A stretch of 64,000 bases of DNA, from the NCBI RefSeq assembly GCF_013127955.1, contig NZ_CP053435.1:2046001-2110000 (forward strand), read 5' to 3'. The DNA is from Spirosoma taeanense (lineage in GTDB: Bacteria; Bacteroidota; Bacteroidia; Cytophagales; Spirosomataceae). The translations under genes and the position numbers were made by a program. The notes beneath the pieces were generated by a model. That model was not told the origin of the DNA. It searched no databases and worked only from the letters and a program-made list of their open reading frames with translations. Each line of letters begins with the position of its first letter. Position 1 is the first letter of the stretch. This document shows positions 25,604 through 35,439 of the stretch, one piece after another.

Positions 25604-25905
25604 TGTCTGGTAGGGACGATAGTGCGGTCACACAAGATGTGGTTTCGTAGTTTGGGAAGTAAAGTACGAAAATTAGTTAGCCTGTTAACAGGCAACCGTA
25701 CGGGGCTTAATCTCGATAAAGGCTTTTACTCAAGGCGAAGAAAGTCGAATGTATTTACTTTTATAAACTGGCTTTTTATACGTTAATAATTAAGGCATAT
25801 ACTAGTTGTAATGATTGGATTACACGAAAATAGATGTCGATTTTTTACTTGTTGTAGTTGAAGGAAGGCTGATAAGTTTGTGGCGGACAATAAACCGCTA
25901 CTAGT
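25604..25905. other. Divergent intergenic region
   Basis: About 300 bp, AT-rich, between the VOC gene and the hydrolase. It contains the perfect 14-bp palindrome GCCTGTTAACAGGC (25680-25693) and the hydrolase promoter listed separately; no gene. Confidence 0.5.
25852..25880 (+). promoter_or_regulatory. Bacteroidota-type promoter of the hydrolase-AraC pair
   Basis: TAAGTTTG (25873-25880) matches TAnnTTTG exactly. TTG motifs stand 18 nt (25852-25854) and 21 nt (25849-25851) upstream. Transcription would start near 25887, giving a leader of about 20 nt. Confidence 0.65.
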
Positions 25906-26709
25906 ATGAAAATCGGACTTCTTTTGCTGCTAATGGCAGCGCTAGTTCAAACCATTTTGCGCGCTCAATCGAAAACCTATGTGCTGGTTCATGGAGGCTG
26001 GCAAGGGGCTTGGTGCTGGAAAAAGGTAGTACCCCTGCTGGAAGCTAATGGCAATCGGGTAGTGGCGATTGATTTGCCTGGACATGGCGACGACAAAACT
26101 TCTCCCGCAATGGTTACTCTTGATGATTATACAAAAAAGGTAGTTCAGGTCGCTAATGCCCAAACAGGTCCAGTTATTCTGGTTGGGCACTCGATGGCGG
26201 GCGTTGCCATTGCGCAGGCCGCTGAGCTATTAGGTAAAGAGAAAGTGGCAAAACTGGTATTTCTGGATGCCTTTATGCCTAAAAATGGTGAGTCTGTTTT
26301 TGCGCTGGCAGCCAAAGCGGAGGAACTGAATAAAGCCGCTGGTAAACCAGCGCCAGGACCGTCGCTAAGTCAGTGTCTCCTGCTAGCGGATGACAGGATG
26401 ACTTCTGTAGTCGATCCTGTTCGAGTCGCCCAATTATTCTACCATGATTGTTCGGCCGACGACGTAGCTTTTGCTAAAGCGCATATAGGACCCCAGCCGA
26501 TGGCTTGCCTGGGTACTCCTGTCCATGTAACGGATGCTCAGTATGGAGCTATTCCGAAAGTGTATATCCTTTGTACGCAGGCTAAAGACCTGGATAAACG
26601 TAGTATAGCTAAACACGTACCGATCCAGAAAATGTATACCTTGGCCAGTAGTCATTCACCGTTTTTCTCAATGCCAGAAAAACTGGTGGCTATCCTTCAG
26701 GCGCTATGA
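25906..26709 (+). CDS. Alpha/beta hydrolase (methylesterase-like), exported
   Basis: A 267-residue alpha/beta hydrolase with a signal peptide (MKIGLLLLLMAALVQTILRAQS). The family signature LVHGGWQGAWCWKKV holds the oxyanion hole; the nucleophile Ser is in VGHSMAGVA (near residue 99); acid and base are likely Asp in LCTQAKDLD and His in SSHSPFFS. This pattern is shared with salicylate/jasmonate methylesterase-like and hydroxynitrile-lyase-like proteins, so an ester substrate is likely. Its stop overlaps the start of the AraC gene (ATGA). Confidence 0.85.
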   Translation: MKIGLLLLLMAALVQTILRAQSKTYVLVHGGWQGAWCWKKVVPLLEANGNRVVAIDLPGHGDDKTSPAMVTLDDYTKKVVQVANAQTGPVILVGHSMAGVAIAQAAELLGKEKVAKLVFLDAFMPKNGESVFALAAKAEELNKAAGKPAPGPSLSQCLLLADDRMTSVVDPVRVAQLFYHDCSADDVAFAKAHIGPQPMACLGTPVHVTDAQYGAIPKVYILCTQAKDLDKRSIAKHVPIQKMYTLASSHSPFFSMPEKLVAILQAL

Positions 26710-27530
26710 TCTTTCACGCAATACCTCCCAGCCTAGCCCTGCAGCCTTATATAAAGAATTATCTACTGGTCAACCTCTTTTATCATCCAGCTGATTTTCC
26801 GAAAACGCCCTATCCTGTCCGTCTGGAGCAAGCCCTGATATTTTTCGCCCGAGGCCTTATTACATCCTATGATCCAATAATTGGGAAAACGGTTCCGATC
26901 GCTCACAATGCCATATTTGGCCAACAAGTGTCCCGGCTTGATTTCCAATGCGTTGTGAAGACCGACTTCCTGATGGTGCAGGTCATTTTTCAACCGGGAG
27001 CCCTGTATCGTTTATTAGGTATTCCAAGTACGGAACTGACCGGTGTGTTTTGTGACGGAGAGTCTATACTCAACTCGGAATTACAAACCGTCAATGATCA
27101 ACTGGCTAATGCGAAAGACTATGCAGAGATGATTGAGCGGGTTGAGCAATATATGGTAAGTAAATTAAAAAAAGTCAGGCGGGAGGCCCATCCCATTGAT
27201 CGAATTGGGGAGCTTTTACTTTATAACCCAGTACCTTTTTCCTTGGATTGGCTGGCCGGTCAAGCCAATTTAAGTCCTCGTCAATTTGAGCGGAAATTTA
27301 GTGAACGTATTGGCATAGGTCCCAAACTCTACAGTCGAATCAGTCGGTTCTTTCAGACGATAAACTATAAAGAAAGGCATCCTGACCAGGATTGGTTGAC
27401 CGTAGCCGTTGAATTTGGCTATACCGATTATAACCACTTAGCTAAAGATTTCAAGCAGTTTGCCAATGTCACCCCGAACTTATTGATGAAGGAATATGCC
27501 CAACGTCCCGAGATTATCGTGAATCTTTGA
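26706..27530 (+). CDS. AraC-family regulator with DUF6597-like N-domain
   Basis: A 274-residue regulator. The N-terminal part (MIFHAIPPSLALQPYIKNYLL through a QPGALYRLLG motif) is the sensor type common in Bacteroidota (DUF6597-like); the C-terminal ~100 residues form the double HTH of AraC/XylS, with LDWLAGQANLSPRQFERKF and VAVEFGYTDYNHLAKDFKQF. Translationally coupled to the hydrolase before it by a 4-bp overlap, so it may regulate that enzyme in a feedback loop. Confidence 0.88.
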   Translation: MIFHAIPPSLALQPYIKNYLLVNLFYHPADFPKTPYPVRLEQALIFFARGLITSYDPIIGKTVPIAHNAIFGQQVSRLDFQCVVKTDFLMVQVIFQPGALYRLLGIPSTELTGVFCDGESILNSELQTVNDQLANAKDYAEMIERVEQYMVSKLKKVRREAHPIDRIGELLLYNPVPFSLDWLAGQANLSPRQFERKFSERIGIGPKLYSRISRFFQTINYKERHPDQDWLTVAVEFGYTDYNHLAKDFKQFANVTPNLLMKEYAQRPEIIVNL

Positions 27531-28124
27531 ACTACCGATTCTCACGGTTGGAATTATCGACTAAATGGGCCTGTTTAACATGCTCTCCTAATGGCTTAGT
27601 TGCGATTTTTGCTTCTATTCTTCCTTTTAAGTGTCTTCATCTTGGGTGCGCCTTAGGGCCCAATGTATAGGCCGCAGTCCAGTAACAACCGATCCGTATA
27701 GGTGTGGGGTGCATGCAGCCGAATTTTCTTAGAGTTTCATATTTGTTATGTGCTAACGGCTATTTTAAGCCTGCTCCAAAAATTATATTTTACCATTAAA
27801 TCGACAATAATGGTACTTTATCTCCCTTTTTGATTTTTGTACTTTTCATAGTATCTGTCCATACATGGCAACCTTTTCGTGATCCGTTTCAGATATAATG
27901 CCTAATGATCTATTCCATTAATCGTCTGAAGCAGACACAATCTTTCGAAGGAGCTTTTTAGGATCGTTTCTCCTTACGTTATCCACTCTCGCAAGCGGAC
28001 AGCATTGTACGAAATCGGACAAGTAAGCAGCTTTAAATATGTGTCTGGAACGTCTGAAAGGCATTTTCAGGGCTGTGGTATGATAGTTGAGCCATAACCT
28101 GTAACTCGACCTATACCTACGAAT
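27531..28124. other. Long gap without a gene
   Basis: Nearly 600 bp between the AraC gene and the ABC permease. The first 370 bp are AT-rich. I find no reading frame with a recognisable product, no strong hairpin and no exact promoter box. Confidence 0.5.
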
Positions 28125-30509
28125 ATGCTGAAAAATTACCTGACCATCGCGATTCGGACGCTCTGGCGCAACCGGCTGTTCACCACCATCAACGCCCTGG
28201 GCCTGTCGGTTGGCCTGGCCTGCGTGGTCGTGCTGGTGCTGTTTGCGCAGAAATGCCTGACCTGGGACAGCACCCACGCCAACCTCGACCGGATTTATTA
28301 CGTTCGGACGCAGTATCCGGGTGGCGATGCCGGTAACCAGACGGTGTATCCGCTGCTCGATCAGATGCTGCGCGACTACCCCGAAATTGAAACCGGCACG
28401 CATAACCAGAGCTGGTATTACCCCTGGATCGAGTATGGCGGCAAGAGCGTTCAGGAGGCCACCCGATTCGTCGATTCAACCTACTTCCGGGTCTTTACGT
28501 TTCCCTTCAAATACGGCGATCCGGCTACCGCGCTGATGAACAAACGGTCGGTAGTGCTCAGCGAGAAGATCGCGCAGAACTTATTTGGCGACAGCAATCC
28601 GGTTGGCAAGTCTGTAACCGTCAATGATACGCTGCAGTATGCCGTTACGGGCGTGCTGGAAAAACTGCCGTCCAACTCATCCCAGCAGTTTGAGGTGCTG
28701 CTGCCCGCTTCGAACCTGCTCGACAATCCGGGATTTCGCGAAAACGCCGACTGGTCGAACACGTTTGCCTCGACGTTTATCCTGCTGAAGCCAGACGCCG
28801 ACCCTGCCCGACTGGAAGCCAAGCTGCCCCAGTTAGTGAAAACCCACTATAAGGTCCATGCCCGGAACTCCACACTGCGACTAGCGCCGTATAAAAACTT
28901 CATTTATACCCAGAATCCGTCGTTTCGGGGCCTCATCTACGGATCAATCGCTATCGCTCTGTTCCTGCTGTTTATCATCAGCGTCAATCTGATCAACCTG
29001 AACACGGCCTCGGCCCTGCCCCGTGCCAAAGAAGTAGCCATGCGGCAGGTGGTAGGGGCGACACGCCGGTTGGTACTGGGCCAGTTCTGGACCGAGTCGG
29101 GCCTGGTTGTTCTGGGTTCGCTGGTGTTGTCGGTGCTGTTTGCGGTATTCTATCTGATTCCGAACTTCAATCAGTTACGGAGCGAGAATATGCAGCTGAG
29201 TATTGACTTCGCTCAGGATTACCCGACCATCCTGACCGTGCTGGGCATTGCCCTAACGGTGGCCGTGGTGGCCGGAACATATCCTGCTTTGTATCTGATG
29301 GGGCTGAAAACGACGGAGGCCGTAAAGGGAAAGATTTCAGCCGATCCCCGGCGCGGTCGGCTCCGGCAGAACGGACTGATCGTGCTGCAGTTTACGCTGG
29401 CTGTAATCCTGATTCTGGGGACAATTGGTATGCGCGAACAACTCCAGTACATGAAAGAAGCCAATCTGGGCTACGACAGGGAGAACGTGCTGGTGTTTAA
29501 GACCGATCTGGCTTACCGGAACGAGAAACAGGCCCAGTCGCGCGGACGGGCTATTTTCGACCGGCTTCGGCAGAATCCCAACGTAGTATCTTTTGCAAGC
29601 ACCTATTACACCCCGGTTGCCTACCAGGACAACTTCAATCAGTATTATCCCGTGGGCACTGAAAACCGGCAGGTACACCTTCGGCACATGGGCGGGGCGG
29701 TCAACTATACCGAAACGCTGAAAATTCCGATGCTCGAAGGCCGCAACTTCTCCGACGCTACGCTCGCTGATTCCGTCAATAAGGCCGTGGTTATAAACGA
29801 ATCGGCCATGCGGGCGTTCGGCTGGAAAACGGCTGTGGGCAAACAGCTCCGGCAACTCAACGACCCGTCGGTATACACGGTTATCGGGGTAACGAAGGAC
29901 TACCACTACCGCGACCTGGCCGGCCGGGTCGAACCCATGCTGCAGGTATACAATGGACGCGAAAGTCTGAGTGGGTATCTGCTGGTTCGGGTCAGGGATG
30001 TAGCCAAAGCGCCGGCGCTTGTTGCCGAACTGGAGCGGGAGTTCAGAAAAATTCCGGCCCGCCGGGCGCTTACCTATTCCTATCTGTCCGACGATATTGC
30101 GCGGTCGTACCAGTCACTCGACAATATCTGGCGGATGATCAGCTTCGTAACGATGATCGCTATCCTGACGGCCTGTGCGGGTATTTTCGGGCTGATCTCG
30201 CTCGTCGCCAAACAACGGACCAAAGAAATTGGCGTTCGGAAAGTGCTGGGTGCATCGGTGGCAAGCCTTACGCTGCTGCTCTCAATGGATTTTCTCAAAC
30301 TGGTGCTGCTGGCCATCGCAATTGCTATACCCGTGGGCTGGTGGTTCGGTCAGGACATGCTGAATTACTTTGCCTACCACACCTCGATTCAGTGGTGGTA
30401 CATTGTTGTGGCGGGCGGACTGGCTGTGGGCATTGCCCTGATGTCGATTTCTTTTCAGGCGCTCAAAGCCGCGCTGATGAATCCGGCGAGGTCGTTACGC
30501 TCTGAGTGA
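28125..30509 (+). CDS. FtsX/MacB-type ABC transporter permease
   Basis: A 794-residue permease with the duplicated MacB_PCD-FtsX layout: segment one near residue 20 (LFTTINALGLSVGLACVVVLVLF), a large periplasmic domain (~45-275), three membrane segments (~278-395), then a second unit with segment near 425, a periplasmic domain and three C-terminal segments (from ~675). The sequence EIGVRKVLGASVASLTLLLS is the FtsX coupling region. No ATPase is adjacent; in Spirosoma and relatives such permeases often stand alone and probably share an ATPase. A role in export or mechanotransmission across the envelope is likely. Confidence 0.9.
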   Translation: MLKNYLTIAIRTLWRNRLFTTINALGLSVGLACVVVLVLFAQKCLTWDSTHANLDRIYYVRTQYPGGDAGNQTVYPLLDQMLRDYPEIETGTHNQSWYYPWIEYGGKSVQEATRFVDSTYFRVFTFPFKYGDPATALMNKRSVVLSEKIAQNLFGDSNPVGKSVTVNDTLQYAVTGVLEKLPSNSSQQFEVLLPASNLLDNPGFRENADWSNTFASTFILLKPDADPARLEAKLPQLVKTHYKVHARNSTLRLAPYKNFIYTQNPSFRGLIYGSIAIALFLLFIISVNLINLNTASALPRAKEVAMRQVVGATRRLVLGQFWTESGLVVLGSLVLSVLFAVFYLIPNFNQLRSENMQLSIDFAQDYPTILTVLGIALTVAVVAGTYPALYLMGLKTTEAVKGKISADPRRGRLRQNGLIVLQFTLAVILILGTIGMREQLQYMKEANLGYDRENVLVFKTDLAYRNEKQAQSRGRAIFDRLRQNPNVVSFASTYYTPVAYQDNFNQYYPVGTENRQVHLRHMGGAVNYTETLKIPMLEGRNFSDATLADSVNKAVVINESAMRAFGWKTAVGKQLRQLNDPSVYTVIGVTKDYHYRDLAGRVEPMLQVYNGRESLSGYLLVRVRDVAKAPALVAELEREFRKIPARRALTYSYLSDDIARSYQSLDNIWRMISFVTMIAILTACAGIFGLISLVAKQRTKEIGVRKVLGASVASLTLLLSMDFLKLVLLAIAIAIPVGWWFGQDMLNYFAYHTSIQWWYIVVAGGLAVGIALMSISFQALKAALMNPARSLRSE

Positions 30510-30533
30510 GTCGGACGTTGACTTACCACTTAA

Positions 30534-30573
30534 AAGGGGATTGTAACGACTGGTGCATCGTTGCAATCCCCTT
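30534..30573 (+). terminator. Terminator after the ABC permease
   Basis: 16-bp stem with one G-U pair (AAGGGGATTGTAACGA, 8-nt loop, TCGTTGCAATCCCCTT), 25 bp after the permease stop and before the convergent hydrolase gene. Confidence 0.75.
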
Positions 30574-30602
30574 CTGCATTACGTCGCATCGCGATGGATG
30601 GT

Positions 30603-31904
30603 TCAGGGTCTACCCGGATAGCCCAGTGTTGTCCGGGCCGCGTAGGCTGCATCGTAAAGGGCGGTAAAGCATTTCAGAAACGACGTGTCGCCCTGGGTTA
30701 AATCCCATAAAGGCAGATACACCACGACCGATACGTCGGTAAGCGGGTCATAGGCTATCAGCGCGAGGTTGCCAATGCGGGCACCGTTATGGCCGTAGCC
30801 CACATTTTTGGTGAACGTAGTCCCCAGCGCATAGGTTGGATTCGCCGACGACACATCTGTCTGCATGATCTGTACCGTTTCGGGCTTTAACACGTTCTGC
30901 CCTTTCATCAGGGAACGGATATACGTGTTCAGGGCAGCCATTGTCCCATAGCCGTTGCCTTCACCGACCTGCGCGCTCATGTTGTAATCACCGTATTGCC
31001 GGGCGCTCCCCGGCGACAGAACGAGACCTGCCATATGCGGGCTGGGCAATACCGTATCGTCGGCCCGGACGGGGAAATGAATGGTTACGGGAACCGGCGC
31101 GGTGGAACCAATTACGTAATCTTTCAGGTAATCGCCGTAGGTTTTGGTGCTACCACTTTTAACGGAATAAACCCGCTCGATGATCTTGGCCAGAATGGAG
31201 TAGCCCGTGTTGCTGTAGTGATAGCCCGTACCCGGCGCAAAATAGGACAGGTTATGGCGGATCAACTGATCAACCATCTCGTCGGTCGAGAACTGGTGCG
31301 TCGGGTCAGCCGTTTGGGTAGATTCGGTGAAGGATAGGCCGCCGAATCCCGGAACGGGGTCGTTGTCGACGTCGAACACCCCGGCGCTGTGTTGCAGCAG
31401 CTGCTCAATGGTAATCGAGTTTTTATAGGGAAAATTCCAGTTTGGCGTATCGGGCACATAAGGAACCGTGGTGCCCGGAATAAGCCCGGTGATCGGCGCC
31501 CTGAAATCCAGCCAGTCATCTTCGTACATGTTCAGAATGGCGGTAGACGTAAAGTTTTTGGTATTGCTGGCGAAGCGGAAATACGTCGTTTCCGTAACGG
31601 GGGCATTCCCCGGAGGAACGGACGATGCGAAGATTTTTTCCGTCGGTGTCTGAATCAGCACATTCAACGAAGGAACCTGATGCTGCAGGCTGGCCTCCAG
31701 ATCGGCCCGTACCTGGTTAACCGCCTGCTGAACCTTCTGCGTATTCGTATCGCGGTGATCTTCCAGATTGATAACGGAACAGGCTCCCAGCAAACAGGGC
31801 AGCAGTGTAATCAGACTCCAGGGACTTACGCCAGCACAGATTCGAGGGGTACTTGTCCACAACGAGGACGTGGTCAGAACAGATTGGCCAGAGAAGTTTT
31901 TCAT
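30603..31904 (-). CDS. Serine hydrolase lipoprotein (class C beta-lactamase-like)
   Basis: About 433 residues. The N-terminus ends in a lipobox (LPCLLGAC), so it is probably a lipoprotein. The catalytic domain shows SxxK in FASNTKNFTS, YxN in YHYSNTGYS, and GHNG in place of the KTG/HTG triad near the end (GYGHNGARIG). Such enzymes include D-aminopeptidases, esterases and beta-lactamase homologs; true beta-lactamase activity is not implied. The start at 31904 is the ATG best placed for a signal sequence; 31964 is less likely. Confidence 0.83.
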   Translation of the reverse strand: MKNFSGQSVLTTSSLWTSTPRICAGVSPWSLITLLPCLLGACSVINLEDHRDTNTQKVQQAVNQVRADLEASLQHQVPSLNVLIQTPTEKIFASSVPPGNAPVTETTYFRFASNTKNFTSTAILNMYEDDWLDFRAPITGLIPGTTVPYVPDTPNWNFPYKNSITIEQLLQHSAGVFDVDNDPVPGFGGLSFTESTQTADPTHQFSTDEMVDQLIRHNLSYFAPGTGYHYSNTGYSILAKIIERVYSVKSGSTKTYGDYLKDYVIGSTAPVPVTIHFPVRADDTVLPSPHMAGLVLSPGSARQYGDYNMSAQVGEGNGYGTMAALNTYIRSLMKGQNVLKPETVQIMQTDVSSANPTYALGTTFTKNVGYGHNGARIGNLALIAYDPLTDVSVVVYLPLWDLTQGDTSFLKCFTALYDAAYAARTTLGYPGRP

Positions 31905-32006
31905 GATCTGATAGGGATAGAAAGAGGAAGGTTTCCCTGAGTAGCAGGACTGTACTGAAAACACTGGACGTTCACCACCACAACTGGGATGGGTGGGTAG
32001 TAACCG

Positions 32007-33473
32007 TCAGCAGGCTGAGTCAAACACGCTTAGCCCCGCCCCAAGAATATTATCGGGGTCATGGGTTTGTTTGGCTCTGACCAGATCAGGCCACACCGGC
32101 TGAAAATGAGCAGCCCAGTCCGCACGGGTCATGGGGACGGCGCTGATCGTATAAAAAGTCCCACCTCGGCTACAGTTCTGTTCGTACAGCCTTCGGTTTT
32201 GAGCCAGAATGGCCTCCGTTACATCGGGGCTGGGCGGGATCGCCAGCAGGATGTCGAAGAGATAAAAGAGTTCTTCATCGGGTACCCGCAGCATGGGCCG
32301 CTTCAACTGCGAGCGCACGAAAGGGAAAAACAGGATGATGGAGCCCGGCAGCAGCAGGGTAGGGTCGAGGGCAGCTACAGCCTCGGAAGCAAACTGATCG
32401 ATGGCGGAATCGGGCACGAACAAATCCAGCCAGGGGTGCGGCAGGCTGTTGAGTCCGGCCCCTTCCAGGGTATTGACCAGTTCTGACACCAGATCGGTAT
32501 AGGCAAAATAGGTCATCTCTTCGGTTTGCTCGGAACCCCGCCGAAAATGCAGATCAGTCAGCGCATCCGTCGGCAACTCATCGGCGGTGTTATAAAAAGA
32601 GGTGGCTTCCAGAAAATAAACGAGCTCCGTGGAGGGCTGCTCCGGCGTACCCCCCAGCATACTGTTGCCCCGTATATGGTCGAAGCGCTGGTCTGTCGTC
32701 AGCAGACGAAGGTCTATCAGCATCGTTGGCACGTCGGCATAAAACAGACGTAACGTGCGGGCGTGTTGCTTAGCCGGAATCAGCCGGATCGTAGCCCGGA
32801 CAATGATCGCGCACTGGCCCAGTCCGGCTAATACGGCCTCAAAAAGTGGGCGGTTGGTTTCTTCGGAGCAGGTGATGAGCTGGCCTTCTCCGGTGACTAC
32901 CTGAAGTTCGAGTACGTTGTCCACTTGCGCGCCGTACTGAAAACTCCGGCCGCTCACCCCGCCCATCGACAGCGTGCCGCCGATGGTCAGCCGGGTATAA
33001 TCCGTCAGGACCGGTGGAGTCAGGCCCACGTTTAAGGTAGCCAGCAGCAGGTCGCGCCAGATTACGCCCCCACCGACCACGGCCTGATCCGACGTAATGG
33101 CGTGAATCTGGTTGAGGCTCCGGAGATCGATCACCACACCGGCTTCCACCTGCGACTGACCGTAGGTCGTGTGGCCGTTGCCCCGGCTAACGATACGGAT
33201 GCCGTGCTGACGGGCAAACTGAACCATGCGAGTGACATCATCTACCGACGCCGGACGTAACACGGCCGTGGGCGTACGGTGGATTAGATGCCCGTAATCA
33301 TCGGCTACTGCGGCCAGCGAGGCTCCGTCGGTAGAAAACTGACCCTCGAACGCCGGTAAGCCAACCCACGAATTTCCCGTACGGCTATCGGGAGCCCAGG
33401 TGCGGTTAGAAAGATCAAAACCCATCCGGGTTGGGTGGATAGCTATGGCGTCGAGGTTGTTGGGCGTGGTCAT
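32007..33473 (-). CDS. FAD-linked oxidase, cytokinin-dehydrogenase-like
   Basis: A 488-residue flavoprotein. The PP-loop FAD-binding domain occupies ~70-250: RPASVDDVTRMVQFARQHGI and SRGNGHTTYGQSQ, where the His of the GH(S/T)xxGQ motif is the residue that binds FAD covalently in cytokinin dehydrogenases; GGTLSMGGVSGRSFQYG follows. The C-terminal half fits the cytokinin-binding/oxygen-oxidoreductase type, ending YEQNCSRGGTFYTI and DPDNILGAGLSVF. There is no signal peptide. Bacterial homologs oxidise diverse alcohols or amines; the substrate is unknown. Confidence 0.83.
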   Translation of the reverse strand: MTTPNNLDAIAIHPTRMGFDLSNRTWAPDSRTGNSWVGLPAFEGQFSTDGASLAAVADDYGHLIHRTPTAVLRPASVDDVTRMVQFARQHGIRIVSRGNGHTTYGQSQVEAGVVIDLRSLNQIHAITSDQAVVGGGVIWRDLLLATLNVGLTPPVLTDYTRLTIGGTLSMGGVSGRSFQYGAQVDNVLELQVVTGEGQLITCSEETNRPLFEAVLAGLGQCAIIVRATIRLIPAKQHARTLRLFYADVPTMLIDLRLLTTDQRFDHIRGNSMLGGTPEQPSTELVYFLEATSFYNTADELPTDALTDLHFRRGSEQTEEMTYFAYTDLVSELVNTLEGAGLNSLPHPWLDLFVPDSAIDQFASEAVAALDPTLLLPGSIILFFPFVRSQLKRPMLRVPDEELFYLFDILLAIPPSPDVTEAILAQNRRLYEQNCSRGGTFYTISAVPMTRADWAAHFQPVWPDLVRAKQTHDPDNILGAGLSVFDSAC

Positions 33474-33575
33474 CGGGTTATGAGCTGGAATGAGAAACGG
33501 ACTGTTGGTTCGAAAGGACTCTGATGAATAATGAACTGCCCTACTGATAAACCTGCACGTATGTGCTGTAAGGGA

Positions 33576-33986
33576 CTACAGAGCAAAATTGATCGGAAGA
33601 TTATACCGGCAAGCCACCGCTTTACCAGCCACTTTAGCCGGTTTCCAGTTGGGCATGGCCTGCACAACCCGGACGGCTTCGGCATCCAGTTCCGGGTCGA
33701 GGCTATTCAGGGCGCGGACTTCTTCAATGGCGCCCTGTTCGCCCACAATGAAGGTAACAAACACCTTTCCTTCTTTCCGGGCCTGACGGGCCGCTTGCGG
33801 GTATTGCAGATTTTTGCGAAGATAATTTCCCAGTTTGTTCATCCCGCCAGGAAACGCAGGATGTTCTTCGGCTACGGTATAAATGGGACGAGATGGTGTA
33901 GACTTGGAATCAAGATGGGGTTGCTGGGCCTGAGCGCACACCCCCAAAAGGCCTAGTAGCCAGAACGTGAGGAAGAATTTAAGCAT
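33576..33986 (-). CDS. Mini-TonB: secreted TonB C-terminal domain protein
   Basis: A 136-residue protein with a signal peptide (MLKFFLTFWLLGLLGVCAQAQ) and a TonB C-terminal domain (~50-136; FPGGMNKLGNYLRKNLQYP, GKVFVTFIVGEQGAIEEVRAL, AEAVRVVQAMPNWKPAKVAG). It lacks the membrane anchor plus proline-rich spacer of true TonB, so it cannot by itself couple to ExbBD. In Bacteroidota such small TonB-domain proteins are widespread and of unknown role, possibly periplasmic interaction modules for receptors. Confidence 0.82.
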   Translation of the reverse strand: MLKFFLTFWLLGLLGVCAQAQQPHLDSKSTPSRPIYTVAEEHPAFPGGMNKLGNYLRKNLQYPQAARQARKEGKVFVTFIVGEQGAIEEVRALNSLDPELDAEAVRVVQAMPNWKPAKVAGKAVACRYNLPINFAL

Positions 33987-34208
33987 AATCGTTGAGTCTT
34001 TTATGCTGGCGTTTTCAGCCTGCTAAGTGTAGTTCAACTTAGCCATTATTCGAAAGCTTACGCTTTACTTTTGAGGGAACGGTTACTATTGACCTCAGCA
34101 GCCGGTCGGCGTCATACTTTTCTAAAACGCATAGAAAGCAAATCAAATGCAGGGGTTACAGAGATCCTTGGGTTCGTTACGTAGATCAGTTGCTCTGCGG
34201 TTAACTGC

Positions 34209-35342
34209 TTAAAAACTTACCGCCAGGCTCGTGGTCAGCGATGCGTTGGAACGAGTTAACCCACGGGCAGACTCAAACAAAGCCTTCGTACTGGAATACA
34301 CCTTGCCTTCCATACGCAACAGCGCATTGGGCAGAATGGCATAATCGTAGTTAAGCGAATAGCCGAAGGTCTGGAAGCCGGGAATACCAATAACTACGGC
34401 GTTCCGGTCGTCGTAATATTCTACGCGACCAGCTACGTAACTCTTATCAGACGCTTTGCACCGGGCAATCACCACGGGCGAAAACCAGACGTAACTGCCA
34501 CCCCCATCCACGCGGATAGTCGATCCGGTGCGGACTACCGGCTTGCGATCAGCCCCGATATCGAAGCCCAGAATCAAACCAAAATGACCCTGTGGGTTCA
34601 TGATAACGTACACGTTGTTATAAAACCGGCCTTGCCGGAGCGAATCGGGCCGGTCGGAGCCCAGAAAGCTACTCCAGTTCAGCGTCAACTTGTCCGAAGG
34701 GCGGTACTGCACCTGCGTACTGATGGACGGGCCGCTATAGCCCTCTAGTTTTTTTACCCGCTGCCAGCCGTTGGTTACCATGCCGAGTAAGGTCCACCTG
34801 CCGTTCCCCGAATTATAAGTCAGCTTGGCCCCCGCCAGATAATAAGGCGAGTTTTCGGCCACCAGGCTGCGCGTGAGTGTCCAGCAGTCTTTCGAGATGG
34901 CGCTCTCAAAACCAATGTGCGACGTAAAAATGCCTGCATCGAGCCAGAGGTCTTTCGCGCGGCTCAGTTTCACGCCTGCGTTGGCTTCGAAAATAGGTTT
35001 CACCAGACCCTGCTCGGCTGCGTAGTTGTATTGCACATAGGTGCCGACCTGAAGAGCTAGATTGCTCCGGACGCGGGCAGTGGTATAGGCTGCTTTTACA
35101 AAGGCCAGGTTGATGTTGACTTCGCGGTTGCGTTTATGATTATATAGAAAGGCCGGCCGCTCCTGGCTGGTTTTTGGGGCTGTAAAGTCATGAACGTAAT
35201 ACGCTTCCACGTAGCCCGTTAGGGTCAGCCCCGGACCTGTGTGGACAGCTGCCTGGGCGGTTGCCGATGTTGTCGTGTCTGAAACCTGGGCAACCGAATA
35301 GGTTGCGAACAGCAGAGCGACGACGCTTGGAAAAGATCTCAT
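34209..35342 (-). CDS. Outer-membrane beta-barrel porin (BBP2-like)
   Basis: A 377-residue protein with a signal peptide (MRSFPSVVALLFATYSVAQ) and repeated amphipathic strands: LTLTGYVEAYYVHDF at the start, REVNINLAFVKAAY, YYLAGAKLTYNS, LTLNWSSFLGSD, HFGLILGFDIG, and a final aromatic-terminated strand (LTTSLAVSF), which is the usual signal for outer-membrane insertion. It matches the putative beta-barrel porin-2 / OmpL-like family of Bacteroidota. Channel specificity is unknown. Confidence 0.83.
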   Translation of the reverse strand: MRSFPSVVALLFATYSVAQVSDTTTSATAQAAVHTGPGLTLTGYVEAYYVHDFTAPKTSQERPAFLYNHKRNREVNINLAFVKAAYTTARVRSNLALQVGTYVQYNYAAEQGLVKPIFEANAGVKLSRAKDLWLDAGIFTSHIGFESAISKDCWTLTRSLVAENSPYYLAGAKLTYNSGNGRWTLLGMVTNGWQRVKKLEGYSGPSISTQVQYRPSDKLTLNWSSFLGSDRPDSLRQGRFYNNVYVIMNPQGHFGLILGFDIGADRKPVVRTGSTIRVDGGGSYVWFSPVVIARCKASDKSYVAGRVEYYDDRNAVVIGIPGFQTFGYSLNYDYAILPNALLRMEGKVYSSTKALFESARGLTRSNASLTTSLAVSF

Positions 35343-35439
35343 GGTTATTGCTTAATACACCGGTGCGGTCTCACAGACCTTACTGCTTTGTCATTATTTC
35401 AACGCGTCCAGCACTATATTCAGCTGCTTTAGACAATCT

